A DNA stretch of 64,000 bases from Primula veris (GCA_963682055.1 OY821749.1:34045631-34109630); one strand, 5' to 3'. Shown: positions 22,283 through 34,525, counted from the first letter of the stretch. The notes: generated by a model not told the origin, from the letters alone. Numbers and translations: made by a program.

Positions 22283-24288
22283 AATCGTATTTTTTATTCC
22301 ATTATTTATATTGGAACGAGCTTGTACCTTCTGACAGTTTGTATCGTGTTCTTTTTTGTATTCTTTATTGAGGTGATTGTCAATTATTTTCATTTTCATA
22401 CCCTTATATCATTGCGTCCTAGGTGGAAGTGTGATGACATAGGGAAGTTTTGGTGTACAATGTGTAGTATTCATATCGCATGCATCACTGGTATTGGTGT
22501 AACATTTTTTGCAAAAGAGAGATAAAAAGGTTGATCGTCGGATGGTGGTTTTTGTAGCGTCGTTGTCATTCTACATTTGGGTTCGGTAGTCCGGAATAAG
22601 ATGATACTTGTACTGGTTTTGAGTTTTATCTTTTAGTTGGAATTCATATAAGATGCTTTGTTTGTCTAGAGATACGATTTTTGGTCCTAAATTTTTGGTC
22701 CTAAATTTTTGGTCTTAGCTTGACCAAGAACTACCTTCGTATCTTTTGTGATGTAAGCCCTGCATAACATATCCATACATCTCTGTTCTTTCTTAGTTTC
22801 ATGGCCTCGTTAGTTAAAAAACATGGTTGTTAGCTATAGTAATTCTAAACAAAAAGCTTTTTCTTTTATATTATTCTGTATAAAACTCATCTAGCCCTTT
22901 TCTTTTACATTAACTTACAGCTAATCCAATGGCTACATAGCAATAAAATTATCAGAACAGTTTTGTAATAAAAGTATGTACATTCGAATCTTTTAAACCA
23001 TCAAAAAGATAATTTAAGAAGATACACAGGCTCGGTGGGATTTATGCGTTAATAATAATGGTTTAGAAGTAATCATATAAAATCAAAGGTGAGGGACAGG
23101 TTTTGTCTGGTGATGTAAGAATGGAGGTTATTAGAAAAGTTAAAAGAGTGGATGATAGAGATATTATAATTTTTCTAAACCATGTCATTATCGCTTAACA
23201 ACTCGGTCATTATCTTTCAATTAGAACCCTTGTTGTTTGGGATTATCTAGAGGATCATTCCTAAAGCCTCCAAGTGGCGAACTCTCATGTTGTCCTAATT
23301 TTATTGACCTGGTTAGATTAGAGTGATATGACCCAACTACCAATTCCCTAGTTTAATTTTGTAAGCATTCGCTAAAAATATATTGTGAGAGGAAATTTAA
23401 AGGAAATATAGTTAAGTTTACATCTGAAAATCTGCCTTATTTTTTGGGCTCATGCATTCTATATGTCGTGCTCTCATGAAAACGTTGAACGTTGTGTGAA
23501 TTGTAAATTATGATTATTAATTTTGTGTTGGATATTTATTAAGTTTCGGTTCTAAATGAAGCTTCACACAAAGCTGTCAAATAACAAATCTTCTCTTATT
23601 CTCTCGATCAGAAACCGATAAACAGCAGACAATTAACAGTGTATACAAGCTCATCCTTAAGAAGAAGCCTCATTATTTGTCTGTCTAAGCTCGTGGGAGA
23701 ATATAACCTTTGGTAATCTTACAGAGCATGTCGAGGCAATAAAATATTAGGAGTATTAAAATTAGTATTATTTTTCTCTCCCTTTTTTTATATATTTTTT
23801 CCCTCAAATTTGCTTCCAGTACGAATGCAAGATCCAAACCTAAAAGCCAAGCAAGATGTCCATCAAAAACAATAATCAGGGCAAATGAGACATTTCATAC
23901 AAATTCAAGACAGCATTGCATGATCATCAGACATAAACACAATAGACCAAGTCTTAATTGAAAAAGACTTCCCCAAAAAAGAAGAAAGATGAGTAAAATA
24001 AATAACACGACGATAGTATACAGACAAACAAAATCAAACTGCACATATCGACCTATAACATTAAACCAACTTGGTCATAGAGAACTCCACCCACACTTCT
24101 ATATATTATATATGATGTGTTATATATATATATATATTTATAAATATGCATAATTAAGCCATTCACCAAATAAAAAACTGCAGTGACATTAGAACCAAAG
24201 CTTTCCTCTAAAGCCAAGATCAACACTCACTAAAACTCCTAAATTCCCTTCTCTTCAGTGTGTCATTATTTCTCTTGAATAACCGAAA
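22283..24288. other. Intergenic: importin 3' flank and ERF promoter
   Basis: AT-rich spacer. A short triplicated TTTTTGGTCCTAAA motif lies at about 22677-22715. The right part is the ERF upstream region. No ORF with family resemblance was seen. Confidence 0.6.
24119..24145 (+). promoter_or_regulatory. TATA-rich segment upstream of the ERF gene
   Basis: Run of TATATATATATATATTTATAAATA about 145-170 bp before the ATG. It is a reasonable core promoter, although long TA repeats occur elsewhere by chance. Confidence 0.4.
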
Positions 24289-25155
24289 ATGGAAATTCAG
24301 TTCCAAAACCATCAAGAAGGCGGGGTGATCCCAGTTTCCATAGGTGGTAAATTCAAGGGTAGGAATGGTGCAAGTAGGAACAACAAGCTAATTGGTGTGA
24401 GGCAAAGGCCATCTGGGAGATGGGTGGCTGAGATTAAAGACACAACACAGAAGATTAGAATGTGGCTCGGCACTTTTGAGACAGCTGAAGAAGCTGCTAG
24501 AGCTTACGATGAAGCCGCTTGTCTTCTTCGAGGCTCAAACACCCGAACAAATTTCATCACTCAAGTTTCTGCTAATTCCCCTCTTGCTTCCAGAATTAAA
24601 AACATCCTCAGTAGCAGGAAGGGTGATAATAAAAACAATAACAATGACAATAATAGGAATAACAATAATAATAATAATAATAAGAGTAATCATAATAATA
24701 TAAAACAGACTCTTGCTATATCATCTCCGGCATATTCATCGTGTATCTCTACAATAAGCAATAATAGTTCAACTACTAGCAATGCAGAAGTAGTATCTGT
24801 GAGCACTGAGAAAACAATAAATACGCAGTTGTTTGATGATGCGTACATGCCAGATTTGAGTAGCTGTGGCAGTGAGTTGGAGCTGGGGGGTAAAATGGGG
24901 GATTCTTGGGTGGGAGGTTTTGTAAATGGATTTGATCGGTTTCCATTAAATCAGGAAATGGTGGAGTTGCAGAGGAATGGTGGTGTTTCTACTGAAAGTG
25001 AAATATCGGAATTTGATAGGATGAAAGTGGAAAGGCAGATATCTGCATCACTTTACGCTATGAATGGGGTTCACGAGTACATGGAAAACTTAAACAATGA
25101 TTCAAATGAGGCATTTTGGGATCTTCCCCCTTTGTGTTCATTACTGTTCAGCTGA
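24289..25155 (+). CDS. AP2/ERF transcription factor, RAP2.11/ERN1-like
   Basis: Intronless 288-aa DNA-binding protein. A single AP2 domain spans about residues 35-90, with [35 protein letters not shown], the RAYD element and [10 protein letters not shown] basic patch [13 protein letters not shown] precedes it. The domain and the following [13 protein letters not shown] segment match Arabidopsis RAP2.11 (low-potassium response) and legume ERN1 (nodulation). The N-terminal MEIQFQ is as I recall it in ERN1. Residues of about 112-135 are a poly-asparagine tract encoded by AAT/AAC repeats. The C-terminus is acidic with aromatic residues ([15 protein letters not shown]), which may be an activation motif. 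In Arabidopsis RAP2.11 (At5g19790) lies close to the importin gene At5g19820, so the neighbour order here fits conserved synteny. Confidence 0.88.
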   Translation: MEIQFQNHQEGGVIPVSIGGKFKGRNGASRNNKLIGVRQRPSGRWVAEIKDTTQKIRMWLGTFETAEEAARAYDEAACLLRGSNTRTNFITQVSANSPLASRIKNILSSRKGDNKNNNNDNNRNNNNNNNNKSNHNNIKQTLAISSPAYSSCISTISNNSSTTSNAEVVSVSTEKTINTQLFDDAYMPDLSSCGSELELGGKMGDSWVGGFVNGFDRFPLNQEMVELQRNGGVSTESEISEFDRMKVERQISASLYAMNGVHEYMENLNNDSNEAFWDLPPLCSLLFS

Positions 25156-26899
25156 ATGATTTTTTAATGATTTACAAGTGTTTAGTTTTTCTTTAACGTT
25201 GGTTACTTGTAAAATTAATTTTCTTTTAAGTTCATTGGGAAGAGCTAAAGCTACGATATAGATTAGAACTGGTAGACATAGTTAACTTTTGAATGTGTAG
25301 CCGAAATCAGAAACTTATCGTTTCCGGGTCTGGTTAAAGAAATTGTAACCGAAGGTCTCACTCGGTACTTGAACAGTAGGCAGTAGCTTGCACTCAAGTA
25401 AAACAAATCCTCAATTGAGAACCATTTTTGCCTCTTTTTACTGTTTTTCATCTCATTTCTAGACCTTCTGACCAGTACACTTCTAAAGTTATAATATGTT
25501 TTGATTTTTTTTCATATCTGAATTAAATATTCGTTTTCTATATGACTTTTAGTAATTAGTCTCTTAAATTTGGTATTGTTTTATGAGACCGTGATCATCA
25601 TCTCCACTTTTTAAATTGAAAGAAATGGTTTCCAAGTTTTGATGGTAGGAGTTGGTCGTAGCCTTTGCACCAATGGGACTGGTTGCGTCTCACAAGTAAC
25701 CATTCAAATAGATATTACAATGCTATAATTATGAAGACAAGAGCTCATTATCATAGGGTTTAGTTTTAAGCCTAAACAAAAGTCTTGAACTGATAATGTC
25801 CTAGGTCGTCACAAGCTAGCTAGTTGTAGGTATGTTAGTTAAAGCCTTTTGTTTCGATGATGTTATTGGGCTAGACATATTGAGACACACACTCAACAAA
25901 CCATCTCTTCTACTAATTTAGTAATATCTTTTTCCACTCAAAAGTTTGAAGCATCTCATTCATCAAAATTACTTTTTTAGTGGTTATAAAAAGTGGTTTC
26001 TGTCTCATTTTGAAAACCAATAATTCCTTCTCTCTCCCTTTTTACATGCATAAAAGCAATTTCATTGAATCTTTTGTGTGATTAACATTTTTTACCCGGT
26101 ATATAGCATCTCCGCCAAAAATAAAATAAAAAATCTCTCGATGTAAGTATATTACTTTTGATGGTTGCCAAAAAACTAGTTTTGGGGTTTTTGAAGAAAC
26201 CCATACCAACAAAAAAAAAAATCTATTTAGTTTATATGTATTACTATTCATAGTTAATAGTTTTTGGGTTTTTAGCAAAAACCCATCAACAAATAAGATG
26301 TGAAACAAAATTTTAGGTATATAATGGGATGAGTTGTTTGTTTGTTTTGATGAATAAAACAAATTTCAATAGAAGGATGAAGGGTTGTTGGTGAGAGTAC
26401 GGAGTGGATGAAGGATAAGTAAGATAAATTATAGAAATATATATTACATAAGAATCAGTAATTAATAAAAGTAAAGACTTCAATAACAGAAATGGTAGGT
26501 TCAACATGAGAAGGCGTAAATAACATTGTTATAAACTAACTTAACAAATATATATAATTGTTAAGAACATAATGATATTATATATTTAAAAATTGATAGA
26601 GAGCTTTTATAAAACATATAATAACTTATATTTATATATATTGAAAACCGAATTTGTATATTTGTAACGTCAATTAATATTGGTTTTTGTTAGGTTGTTT
26701 ATTTAAAATTTCAAATTAATATGTTTAAAAAACAACTATAAGTAAAAAATGGTGCATAAAAAAGATTCAGGGTTTGATTTAAGTGGGATAAACATAAGTC
26801 AATATACGGTTTGTAAATAGGAAGCAGCTAATTAGTAATTTAGAAGTATTGTTGTAGGGTGTAAAAATATTTGTTCCGGTCTAGAAATCCAATATCAAG

Positions 26900-26934
<35 letters not shown>

Positions 26935-26948
26935 AGGGAATATATAGA
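25156..26948. other. Intergenic: ERF 3' flank and SOD upstream region
   Basis: AT-rich spacer with no gene that I can support. A (GA)n microsatellite at about 26902-26932 lies just before the SOD start and is probably in its 5' UTR. Confidence 0.6.
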
Positions 26949-29004
26949 ATGATGGGTAGGGAAAGAAGAGTGAAAGCGGTGGCAATTATCACGAGCATAG
27001 GAGAAAGAGCTAATAAGGATCACCATTCTTCTTATAATATCTCTGGTACCCTTCACTTCATCCACAACATTAACTATGGTCTCTCTCTCCATTTCTTTTT
27101 TTCTTTATTTATTTATTAAATTTGTTTAAGACCTGCCTGCCTGCCTGCCTGCCTGTCTGTCGTCGTGTAAAATACTACTGTATGTGTATGTATAGGAAAT
27201 GGAAATGGAAATGGAAATGGAAATGGAAATGGAAATGAAAATGAAAAGGGTGGTAGTAGTTTGATAATGGGGAAGATAAGTGGGTTGAGACCAGGATGCC
27301 TTCATGCTTTACATATCCACTCTTTTGGTGATACCACTCTCGGCTGCTCTTCCACCGGTCCCCCTTCTCTCTCCCTCCTCCTCCCTTCTTTCCCCCTTCT
27401 TTTTTCTTTAATCTTCTTTTATTTCATTGTCAGGACCTCATTTCAACCCACACAATCAACATCACGGTTCCCCCACCGATCTACACCGTCATGCTGGAGA
27501 TTTGGGTAATATTCTTGCTGGCCCAGATGGTAATTCCTATCCTTTTTTCTTTTCTTCTTTTTCTACCTTTTCTCTTCTTTTGCACTATATATTACTCCTA
27601 ACTAATTAATTAAATTACACATTTATTCTATGTTTTAGGAGTTGCCGACGTCGCTATTACTGATACACAGGTAAAACTAAAACTACCTCCTTCCTCTCCA
27701 CAATTTTATCGAGTTGCAGTTAGACCAACTTTATTTTATGGTAATGATTGTTGGGCAATTAAGGAAGTAGACACAGAAATTGAGCGAGCAGTGTGTGTGG
27801 AAACACCAAGAAAGATGAGATTAAAAATGAGGATTGCCCCCGATTGGGGGATAAGATGGGAGAGAGCTGATTAGGATGGTTTGCACTTGCAAGGATGAGA
27901 TATGTGAGAGCACCTGTCAGAATTAGTGAGAGTATTAGCGTAGGATATCAAAAAAAGAAAGATAGGGGTAGATCGTTGAATATTTGGATGCAAGTGTTTC
28001 ATAAGAACATATGTGTTACGCAAATTGATGGACAGGTAGCTTTAGATAAGAAGAGACTGCGTGTAAAAATTCACAGGTACGAGACAACTTATTTTTTCAT
28101 TTGGTTTCATATACTTGACTCCATTCTTAGGAATATGGCTCAGTTTGATGATTATGATAATTAAAATTAGCGTTTGAATTTGGTCAAATATTGTGTGGAT
28201 ATCTAGAAAGTAACACCTAATCCACCTCTATATCTTTACGAAAGGATTTCTCTGGTTTGGGATGATGTCGTTGAAGATTTAACGATGCTCATACTATATA
28301 CGTCTGTATGTATTGTTGTAGATTTCACTTAGTGGACAGCATTCCGTTCTAGGAAGGGCGGTTGTCGTGCATGCAAATCCTGATGATCTGGGGAAAGGTA
28401 TCGCTACTATGATTCACATGCTCATCACTTAATAAGTGTGGTATACAAACCTAATGCTAAGTAAATGCCCAGATGCAAGTATTTTGCGGCTACCGTAATG
28501 TTGTTGTCATTAGCTCAGTTTAGCAGCGAAATAAAGATAGGAGAAGAATGCCTTTTTCTCTTAAAACAAAAAGTGATTTTGGTTAAATCCTTCTTCTATT
28601 GATGAATGTCATTTAAATAGTGAAATGAAAACTGGAACAATGTTGGTGTACATTAAGGATGAGATCAGGTGTCTCATGTATGTGTTACTTGGATTTTTGT
28701 CTAACTAAATCCATGTTGAAAAAACAGGTGGGCATGAACTTAGCAAGACAACAGGAAATGCTGGTGCAAGAATTGGATGTGGTAATATACTCTTTTTATT
28801 TTATTTTCGCTCTTATTTCATATCTTGGCGCTACAATATTCTCTTCCAATCTTAATTTTGTGAAGTACATAAAACTTGGATATGTCTTAAACGAGCTTCA
28901 CCTTAATTTTTTTTTATCTTTTATTGATATTGATAACGACTTCTCTGTATTTGGCAGGTATTATAGGACTTCAATCAGTGGTCTATGGTGCTGCTCGTAT
29001 TTAG
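26949..29004 (+). CDS. Cu/Zn superoxide dismutase (CSD3-like)
   Basis: Converts superoxide to hydrogen peroxide and oxygen. Seven exons: 26949-27078, 27196-27357, 27434-27529, 27639-27670, 28322-28397, 28728-28781, 28958-29004, all in phase, giving 197-198 aa (ATG at 26949 or 26952). Metal ligands and key residues are present: HIH in [12 protein letters not shown] in GPHFNP, H in HHGSPT, H and D in RHAGDLGN, H in VVVHANPDD, the disulfide cysteines in LGCSSTG and IGCGIIG, and the active-site R in AGARIGCG. Closest in feel to Arabidopsis CSD3. Oddities: a Gly-Asn repeat encoded by GGAAAT units replaces a normal loop, one extra residue (C) precedes the copper histidines, and the end is GAARI instead of the AKL peroxisomal signal. 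Confidence 0.9.
27132..27160. repeat. (CCTG)n in SOD intron 1
   Basis: Six CCTG units passing into CTGT units, within the 117-bp first intron. Confidence 0.9.
27196..27246 (+). repeat. Coding (GGAAAT)n microsatellite
   Basis: Six GGAAAT units, then GAAAAT variants, at the very start of SOD exon 2. They encode alternating Gly and Asn, so hexamer slippage changes protein length without breaking the frame. Confidence 0.9.
27715..28085 (+). mobile_element. LINE 3' end remnant in SOD intron 4
   Basis: Plus-strand translation, with breaks, resembles the C-terminal tail of plant LINE reverse transcriptases. It shows [15 protein letters not shown], then a segment like DKM...RYVRAPVR, then GRSLNIW, then [13 protein letters not shown], matching the family order of YG..CW, APVR, RGR..W and LDR..WR..IH. 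At least one frame change and stops are present, so it is dead. Confidence 0.65.
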
Positions 29005-29870
29005 TTTCTCGAGTTTCAAATGCTTGTTTAAAATGTATAATACAACATATGTATAACTTGGTTCTATGCGTCACATGTTAATTGTCATGTTGACAAACGA
29101 AAGGCTTGTTGTATCTTACCATAAATGTTATTCTTACTGGCAAAATGAAATCATGAAAGCATATTATGGTGTTAGATTTATTATGTTATATCAGTCTCTT
29201 ATAGTTTAAATACCTCTAATGCTGCTCAAAGTTTAGCTCGTAGAGTTATTGATGCTATATTAAGCGATTATATGTCACCCAGTTTCCCTGGTCACAATTT
29301 TTATGCAATAAAATGGTACATTGTTATTAAGCGATCACATCCCGTTTGACAATGGTTCACTACCATTCCCCTTGATTTTTCGATTTGCTACTAAATTATG
29401 TGTGATATAATTTTAACAAGTCTTATATAGTTTTGAATTAGTCTAAAGCACCAAGAGATTACGAAATCACAAGTCTAAAATTAAGTTTACAGAGTTTCTG
29501 GAGTATAACCCACCTTCTCATCTTTCAAAGTTCAAACAACAAAAGCAAATCTTACATATCTGTACTGTACAGAGAGAGGAGGAGAGGGCACAAATCAAAC
29601 AAGGAAAAATGCAGGACGAAGGGAGAAGCAAAAGCTGTTATGGGTGTAGTTTAATATTTTATTAATTACAACCAACTAAAAAGCTCTTGTTGAAGGATAC
29701 ACAAACCGGACGAAAATTCGTATACGATAAAATAAATATAAGGACTTTTGGACCATGGAACAGATATATGCACTGAGCAAACACATTTGAGGGCCCATAA
29801 AGATCAATCCGGCGCTTACAATAGACAGAGAAATTATTGAGAAATGTATACATGCATATACTATTTCTTT
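29005..29870. other. Intergenic between convergent SOD and HugZ-like genes
   Basis: Shared 3' flanks of two genes that converge here. AT-rich, no other feature seen. Confidence 0.6.
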
Positions 29871-31933
29871 CTATAGATCTTTGTCAGCAGCTGCTGTTGT
29901 GAGTGAGGCTTGGGCAGCTTCAAGCATTTCAACCATCAGAATCCTCACATCTCTGCGGAACGAGAAGAGAAATGTCAAATAATTGAAATATGAGGATAAT
30001 ACAGTGTTCTCGTGAGTTACATGTAATGGATAAGGACTCGTGAGTTAGCTAACAAGTTGAATAAATACAATATGAAAATGATATCATGTACTGGTATTAA
30101 AATTTTAATCTGTCAGCTCAACGTTGGTGTGCTTCATGTTTAAGATAACAATAAAAAAAAAACTCCATCAAGTTCCTATTAAATTCATAAAGGACTCACT
30201 TTCTATTCATTGCACATCTAGGGAAAGGAACCCGTAGTTTCAACGTATTTCCTGCAACTCTAGCCTGCAATACGAATACTACTTGTTACTTCTAATCTAG
30301 GATTAGGAAAAACTCAACTATAGATATATGCCAAAGACTAATTAATACATTATCAGGACATGTAGATGGTCCCATTTTAATTCTCGGGAGATAAGAACTC
30401 GTTGCTGAAATTTACCTTAACATTGAATCCAAGACTGTCCACATCTATTAGCTTAGCAGACATCACCTGTAGAATAAATGAATCCCAACTCTAGAATGTG
30501 AGAAATATGTGGGTAATCATGTTCTGTTCCTAGCTTCCATAAATTTTTTAAAATAGATATATTTTTTTAATTAAAAAACCTTCAATTACCTGTAACGAAG
30601 TCGAGTACTGTACAATAAGCTTCGTGTCCTCCGTATGATCTTTATTCATGTGGTTCTATCAATAATAAGCAAAGTACAAAAGGACAAATCAAATTAAAGA
30701 GACAGGAAAAAAGAAGGCAGGGATCGCAACATTCAGTATCTATTTATACCGATATTGGCTGGGAAAATTGATAAATTGGATCCACTTTGGCAGCCTTATA
30801 CTCCTCCCCGCTGAACTCTGAGAAAATATAATGGTATAGCATAAAGAAAAAGAGAAGTAGATATTCGTATATAACAATCAGTCTAAGTCTCTTCAGCACC
30901 TATAATAATAATAATACTGTCCTACGACTAACATATTATGAATGGCTAAAGAAACGATACCTTACCCTCGTACTATTGAAGCACAAGATCTTATTTTACA
31001 AAAAAAAGGTAATGAATGTAAACCTCCTGAGTCATGGAGAGATGTAGCGACTCCATATTCATATTGTACAAATTTAGGTTCAATCCTCATGAATTCAAAG
31101 TCGTCTGAGTCAACCTGTAGATAGAGAGAGGCAGGCATGTGTTAAAAGGTCATGGAAAAATTTGGAATAAGCATACAACCAGGCTGATCAAATTGTGCAC
31201 GTTGTAGAAGTTTACCCATAATGCATTAGGATGAATAGATAAGTATATATCGCGGATAGCTTCTCGGTCTTCTTTAGAGACCTATATATGTAAAACTATT
31301 ACCGATTAGAAGACAAGAGCCTTAGAAAATAATTAGTTTCACAAAGACAGAAGATGGAGTAGTGAAATGAACATACTGTTGCAACAGCATGACCATACAA
31401 TCTTATAATCAAATCATTAGTATCCTCAGGATCCTTGACCACAAGTAAAGAGCATTGAGGGTTGGCTTTGAGATCCTTAATAAATCAAGCAAAGTAAATG
31501 AGTAATCAAATTCCTAAAAAACACATCACAAGTGTTGGGTGATAAGGATGGTGTGCTAGGTAGGAGCAAACCTTGGTATGAGGAGCATAGTTATTAAGTG
31601 GTATGAGTGGAGATCCATTTGCATCACAAGCAAAATCGACCAGAGAAGCAGATGGATAGCCGTCATTGAGCTTGGAAAAGGTAGAGAGTATGGCGTGGGA
31701 GGTGTAGTGAGCAAGAATGGTTCGTATATCTTGTAAAGGAGGTAGTTTCTTCATATTCTGCCTTGAGCTGCTTACCTGGGGGGGGGGGGGGGGGGGGCAA
31801 CCCACAAAGAGTTATATCCCCAAATTAAGTAGTAATGTATATTAATAATGTTTGCAGAGTTTATTATTTAATAGTGTACTAGTATTATTACATCCAATAT
31901 ATCCTCCAGTTCTGGTGGTGCAGGTGAAGTCAT
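29871..31933 (-). CDS. HugZ-like FMN-binding split-barrel protein with DUF2470
   Basis: Pyridoxamine-phosphate-oxidase-like family of plants (relatives At3g21140 and At1g51560), structurally akin to HugZ-type heme-degrading enzymes. The reaction of this member is not established. Ten minus-strand exons: 31933-31892, 31775-31572, 31475-31377, 31281-31216, 31114-31024, 30817-30750, 30655-30590, 30466-30416, 30264-30200, 29952-29871. All joints are in phase, giving 277 aa. The N-terminal split barrel shows AILSTFSKLNDGYPSASLVDF, SLLVVKDPEDTNDL and FEFMRIEPKFVQYEYGVA. The C-terminal DUF2470 part shows NHMNKDHTEDTKLIVQYSTS and LDVDSLGFNVK-like sequence (IDVDSLGFNVK). No clear plastid transit peptide. 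The first exon, with 14 codons, is the least certain part. The 3' splice site of intron 1 is preceded by a run of 20 C on this strand. Confidence 0.87.
31778..31797. repeat. G20 homopolymer (C20 on the coding strand)
   Basis: Twenty consecutive G on the plus strand. On the minus strand this is C20 followed directly by the AG of the intron 1 acceptor of the HugZ-like gene, so it stands in for the polypyrimidine tract. Confidence 0.9.
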
Positions 31934-33050
31934 TTTTGTTAACCATTAATTAACTAGTACACTAGAATATTACTCCAATTATTAAGCACATCACATGACA
32001 TGACCACTGAGAGAATAGATAATACCAAAGATTAAGTCGTAATGGAAAAGAGAGAGAGAGAGAGAGACACCTTTACAGAAGATTGAGCCATGACCAGAAA
32101 GATGAGCAGTGTCAATATATATAAAAGGAGAGGGCGAGCCAGGGCGATGACAGAAAGAGAGATAGTGAGATAGATAGAGAGAGAGAAACATACCCACATA
32201 TGCAATACATATTTATATTTATATATTTACTGTATGTATTTCGAGAAAGAGGGGTTGACTTATTCTTTGCCCCCCATCGTTATAAACAATTCACAATTCA
32301 CAATTCACAATTCACAATTCACAATTCACAATTCACAATTCACAAACAAACCCATTTTGGTCATTAAGCTTCCTTCCCTTCACACTTACCGTTACCGTTA
32401 CCGTTACCCTTCTTCTTCTTTCTTTTTTTTCCATTTTTAACTCCCTTTCTACTTGTTATTCTTACTTAATACCATGAAAATAGCATTTATAATAATTATA
32501 ATTATAATAAAAACCACATTATACATACTTGAGGAGGAACAAACTTCACATTAATATACATGTCTCATTCGAGTATTTACTGATTAAACAACTTGTCAGT
32601 TTCATAAAAAAAAACACCAAGATTCCACATAGGACATCTCATATTGTCGAAACAAAACGATACAATAAATATACTTCTGATTTTCTAGCATACGATTTTG
32701 CTTAAGTTCAACCATTCTCCCCCGATTAGCATGGCTTCTCAAGAAAAAAAAAGGGGGAAACAAAGGATCCAAACAACATTAGCAACAAGGGTTGAGATTA
32801 CTACCGTAAGTGGCAAAAACATTTGGACTAAAGGCATTTAACATGATACTCCCTCCGTTCTCTCTTGCAAAACAACTAATACAGTAGATTAACAGATCTA
32901 AAATGAGATTTAATTGATGGGAAAAACTTTATATGCCCACTAAATTGATTTTTATTTTTTATTTTTTATTTTTTTGAAATCACGTTTTAGTCCTCACTTT
33001 TTGCACGTGTATAATATGCCACAAAATTAGTGAAGCTTGACGGTTAATAC
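31934..33050. other. HugZ-like gene upstream region
   Basis: Promoter side of the minus-strand gene. Contains GA-rich repeats (32048-32068, 32154-32186) and two minisatellites listed separately. A CTCCCTCCGTTCTC word at 32852 resembles a Stowaway end, but I found no partner. Confidence 0.5.
32287..32408. repeat. Heptamer and hexamer repeats
   Basis: About eight tandem copies of TCACAAT at 32287-32345, then four copies of TTACCG at 32386-32408, separated by about 40 bp of unique sequence. Confidence 0.9.
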
Positions 33051-33555
33051 CAATGTTTTAAAAATCGCGCTATATAGCGCGAAATAGCGCTTTTTGAAAA
33101 AAAAAACGCAACAAAAAACCACTATTTGGCTGGAATTGCGCTAAAATCGCGCTATAGTGGACCAAAAGTGCAAAAAATACGAAATTCTGGACCAAAAACG
33201 TAAATAACGAGTTAGGAAAAAAAAACAACGGATCTAAATAATTAATATATACTGTGTAATTTTCATAACAGTGTGTGTAGTCCAGATGGTTGAGACAATG
33301 CTGTAATTTTCAGCAAACCCAAGTTCGAAACTCACCCACAACAATTTTTTTTTTCGATTTTTTTTATTACTATCTAATATAACTATGCATTTCTTTTTTT
33401 ATTGTTATATATTCTGAGTTTAGTGCATATTTAGGCAAAAAAAATACACCGCAAAGCGTTATGTAGCAACACTATTAACGCTTTTAGCGTTTCTCTTGAA
33501 AAAACGCTACGCTAGCGATAACGCTACGATAGCGATAACCATATTTAAAACATTT
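33051..33555. mobile_element. hAT-type MITE, 505 bp
   Basis: Flanked by an exact 8-bp duplication GTTAATAC (33043-33050 and 33556-33563). Ends are inverted: AATGTTTTAAAAAT on the left and ATATTTAAAACATT on the right. Inside, near both ends, are clustered words built on AGCGC/GCGCT and AGCGT/ACGCT. No coding capacity. An 8-bp duplication is typical of hAT elements. Confidence 0.75.
33269..33362 (+). mobile_element. SINE-like unit inside the hAT MITE
   Basis: GTAGTCCAGATGGTTGAGAC resembles an RNA polymerase III A box, and AAGTTCGAAACTCACCC about 45 bp later resembles a B box, followed by a T-rich tail. This is the layout of tRNA-derived plant SINE heads. Short and without clear duplications. 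Confidence 0.45.
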
Positions 33556-33632
33556 GTTAATACAACAACACATCACCGTTCCTGATCAATTTGAAAGTTA
33601 CGCCAAACTCTGCCTACCTACATTTTTAAACT

Positions 33633-33838
33633 TGTTGTAAGATATTATTGGGTCTATCTTGGACTTTCCTAGCATATGTAACTCTACCCTCTATTATATA
33701 AAGAGGGCCAGAGGTCTCTTGATGTATCTCTCTACAATCATATTAATGAATAAACACTTCGTCTGTTGTTTCTCCTATCTCTCTATATCTATACATATCT
33801 CTATATATCTATATAACGAGCTAATATGTCACACAACA
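33633..33838 (+). repeat. 5' LTR of Copia A
   Basis: 206 bp, TGTTGTAAGATATT...CACACAACA, differing from the right LTR at one position (A versus G near base 8). TATATAAAGAGGGC-like TATA box about 60 bp in. Confidence 0.95.
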
Positions 33839-34525
33839 CGTTATCGGCACTTTGCTCGCGAAGAATAGGATATACGCTCACGGATATTGGGTATTTATAA
33901 ACCTTGAGGTTTATCCGGATTTTAGGGTTTTGCTATATCGACCTTCATCAACATACCGTGCGTAAGGTACCGAATTCAAAACTTAATTTATTCCATATAT
34001 GTGATCGCACGTATTATTTTATGGATAACTAAAACATGATAAATATCCCGTAGTATATAATCCATGTGTATTAAGGTTTGTTACTTGTATGGATAACTAT
34101 ATATGATCGTAACACACATATTGTTGATTATAAAATCATATTTGTTGATAAGATCATACAAATAACCCAAATCATGTAATTGTAAAACATGTATTAATCT
34201 GTCGGATTAAATCAGCAACAAACTGAAACGTATGTACTGATTTGTAATTCTCTGAAAGCTGTAAACTATTCTGGAAATTACTCAAGGACTAAACTGAAAC
34301 TTGTCTGAAATTATGGACTGAAGCAGTAATAATGCTGTAAATAGATATATAGTTTGCTGAAATTACACGGATAGTCCCTGTAGTATATTACATGTATAAA
34401 AACAGTATATATGTGTTATAAAAGTCAATATTCGGTCTAAATATTCACCCACATGTATATATATATATTTTTTTTTATTAAAAGGCAAACGAATAAAAAA
34501 AGATTGCATGTAAATTGATTTGATT

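Noticed and set aside
26895..27092. Minus-strand 65-codon frame at the SOD start
   Set aside because: It is the complement of SOD exon 1 and the GA repeat.
32852..32900. CTCCCTCCGTTCTC word as a Stowaway MITE
   Set aside because: No matching inverted end or TA-flanked partner was found nearby.
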